Assembly (NCBI GenBank): GCA_947247005.1
Contig: OX365960.1
Span: forward strand, 19,406,533-19,470,532
Direction of reading: 5' to 3'
From: Spisula solida
Lineage: Eukaryota > Mollusca > Bivalvia > Venerida > Mactridae
Length of the DNA: 64,000 nucleotides
The notes under the pieces were generated by a model. That model worked only from the letters and a program-made list of their open reading frames with translations, did no database searches and was not told where the DNA came from. The position numbers and the translations under genes are program-made. Positions 57,501-60,500 of this stretch are shown in pieces. Numbering within the stretch: position 1 is the stretch's first letter; each line of letters begins with the position of its first letter.

Positions 57501-60500
57501 GAGATGTCCGTCGTATTGATGATGTTCTAGCTGCGGTATGTCTGTCTTGTTGGGTATCGCTAAATTACTGTTCTCTTGACTTTAATGTTTAGTATTTGTT
57601 AAAACGTAATACGGCGATTTTCTATGAGTATGTAAATTTTAATTTGGTCTCGGTGGTGGAAAGGTTAGAGCGTCCGTAGTTTGTTTGAAAAACATTAAAG
57701 TAAATGAGAACAGTATTCTATAATGTTTGTTAAAGGCTCACCAGTTTCATAGTTGGCCCCTACACATTGTATTCTTTGATGATATGTCTTGTCAGCTCCC
57801 GCGCTTGGATTGGCTCCCATTGTCTCGAAAATAATGCGTGTGTAAATTGTTGCAATGTTACCAATACGACCCAATATGTTATTGAAAATGTATACCACGT
57901 ATATATATCACAGTGCTCATGCTAGGATTTGAAAAGGGTAGGATGCAACTTTGTGAAAAAGGGCACTTTGGGGGATGGTGCTTATGGCATCTCTTGTGTT
58001 TCCTGATATCAAACATTACCAATCCTTAAATTAGCCCAAACATGCCATTTTATTCATTTTAGTTGAAAAGATTACGAGAACTGGCTACGATAGTGATTGA
58101 TTCAGACAATTCCGCCACGTTGCCTAGTAACGGAAGTGACGACACAGTTAGATGTGGTGACGCATCTGCAGCTTCCGCTTCCGTTCATTCCAATGAGAAT
58201 GATAACGAAATGACAGATCTGAAACAAAATATAGATCAGGTAGGAATAAAATCTGAAAATTCTAGCGGGGTTTGGACCCATCTCAAACCGAAATAGCAAC
58301 TCCGAATTAGGATTTTTTATTTAGATTCGAGTCAGAGTTTTATACAGAATGCTGTCTATTTATTGAGGCTTGTCTCTCATGAAAAGAATCTAATTGACTT
58401 GCAACAATATTTGATAGATCTGCTAAATTGTTCGATTATAAGTATCACCAGGCATAACACACATTTTGTTGTTCAATGTTTATTAGTGTGTATGTATACA
58501 GTCCTCAACTATATCAGGACATACATATGATCATAAACAATAATTGACATAGCGAAATTACATGAATAAAATGCAAGCATAATTAATTAAATGCGTTCTC
58601 TGAAGGAACTTCATAATTCTATATTCGTATATTTTATTCTTGCAGGTGATATTGAAGTATGTTAAAGAGGTAAGTAACATCTTTATAGAAGAAACCTTTA
58701 ATGTGTTCGTTTCTTGTTTCTTTGTGAGTTGGTTTGTTAGTGCTCGACTGCATGATGCAGTCGTTAGCACATTGTCATTTGTACCTTTCCTGCCATATTG
58801 GTAAATTGAATCCGTCTTCTAGGGTAGAGACAGTTGGGTGATGCAAGGAAAGTTGTGTTCTAGGGGTCCGTTTCATAGACATATCACATCTTAGATTTTA
58901 CTTTCTCATATGGCATTTTGAACTACATAATACAGCTAGTACATTAGGCCTAAAATAAAAAATTGTTTGTTTCCCCATCCCCTACCTACCCGAAAAAAAC
59001 GACCCTACCCATAATATTTTATTGCCCAAATTGAAATTATATTTTTTTTATAAAATATTGGGGATTAAAATGTAAATTTTTGTTTACAGGCTTGTTTCTT
59101 ACTTAAGTACATTTCGTACATATTTTAAATTTAAGATTGTTGGTTTTCACCTTATAGTTACATGTATTACTATATTATATTATTTGTATGTCTTGACCAA
59201 TAACTATTATTCTGAAACAATTAAAAAAATATTTAACCTACCTACCAACTCATTCTAAATTTGCTCGGGTCGGGATGGGGAAACAAACAATATTTTAAGT
59301 TTGGACTTAAAGTACAGTCTTAAAACACGATATCAGTCCAAATTGTTTTGCAGCGCCTTTCTATACAGATCACTTTTACTATAAACTTTACAGTATTAGT
59401 AACACTCAAGTATTGCACGCAGGTAATTAGATGGTGCGTAAAAACTGTTCAGATGTGTTATGGGGGAATCGAGGTAAATTGTCTGATCATTTGGGGAGGT
59501 TACATATCCAAATGCTTTGAATCGTTTATGTAGGAATGGTATGATGTTTCGAGAGTAATCAATATAAATTGTACGAGATAATTGTTTCACATACAACCTA
59601 AATGGGCAAACTTCGTTTCTATTTGAACACGAAGTGCTCATATACAATATTTATATTATGTTTCAGTCTCTCAGACAAATCCACTTTCTGACTGAAGAGC
59701 TTGCACGTCCATCAACAGATCTATCTCGTGAGGAAAAACAGACACTTAGAAGGTTTTGTAAAATTATGGTCTAAAGATTTGAATGATAGAAAAAACACTG
59801 AGATGTCACGTCAGAGTAAATTAATGGCATCTAGCTTTTTATATAAATTGTACTTAACGTTTGTTTCTAACGCATACACGTATAAACGCATAAACTACTG
59901 GCCTCGTCTTCCATGACTATTAGTTTCTCCTTTTGCCATACATGTGGTACTAAATGCATGCTTAATTTACATACTAAATGTGTCTACCACTCTATAAAGG
60001 ACCACATACGTATCTCATTTTTTTAACCCAAGCACAGCAATATCAACGAGCAATTGCGTTACATACATATTTATGTATTGCAGGAGCTTGTCAAGTTCTG
60101 AAATTGAACTTCTGAAAGACGAATTTCTTCTCGGACCGCAAGAAACTGGTCGCGTGATACCGGAAGTGAAACTGTCTGATTCCGGAAGAGAGCATTCGGG
60201 TATACAACGTCAAATAACACATGACGGCACTACGATAAATTCAGATCGTGTTCAACCGGATTATATTGAGAATATTCTTATGGAACAATCGTCATTCTAC
60301 AACGATGCTAAGGACGCTCATATTGAAGTTCATCGTGTTAAGACCACACGTGATATCACGCGTGTTGAAACAAAAGTGACGTCACTTCCGAAACCTCCAC
60401 CCAGTTTCATCATACCGAGGTCACGAAGTACTAGCCCAGGTCCATCAACTCTTGGGAAAGGAAAACAAGTTAGTAAACCTGTGTTAAAATCCATGTCTTT

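Noticed and set aside
60073..60083. ATG at 60073 as a gene start
   Set aside because: It falls in the intron before the acceptor at 60081-60083; the upstream exon supplies the missing two codon bases in frame.
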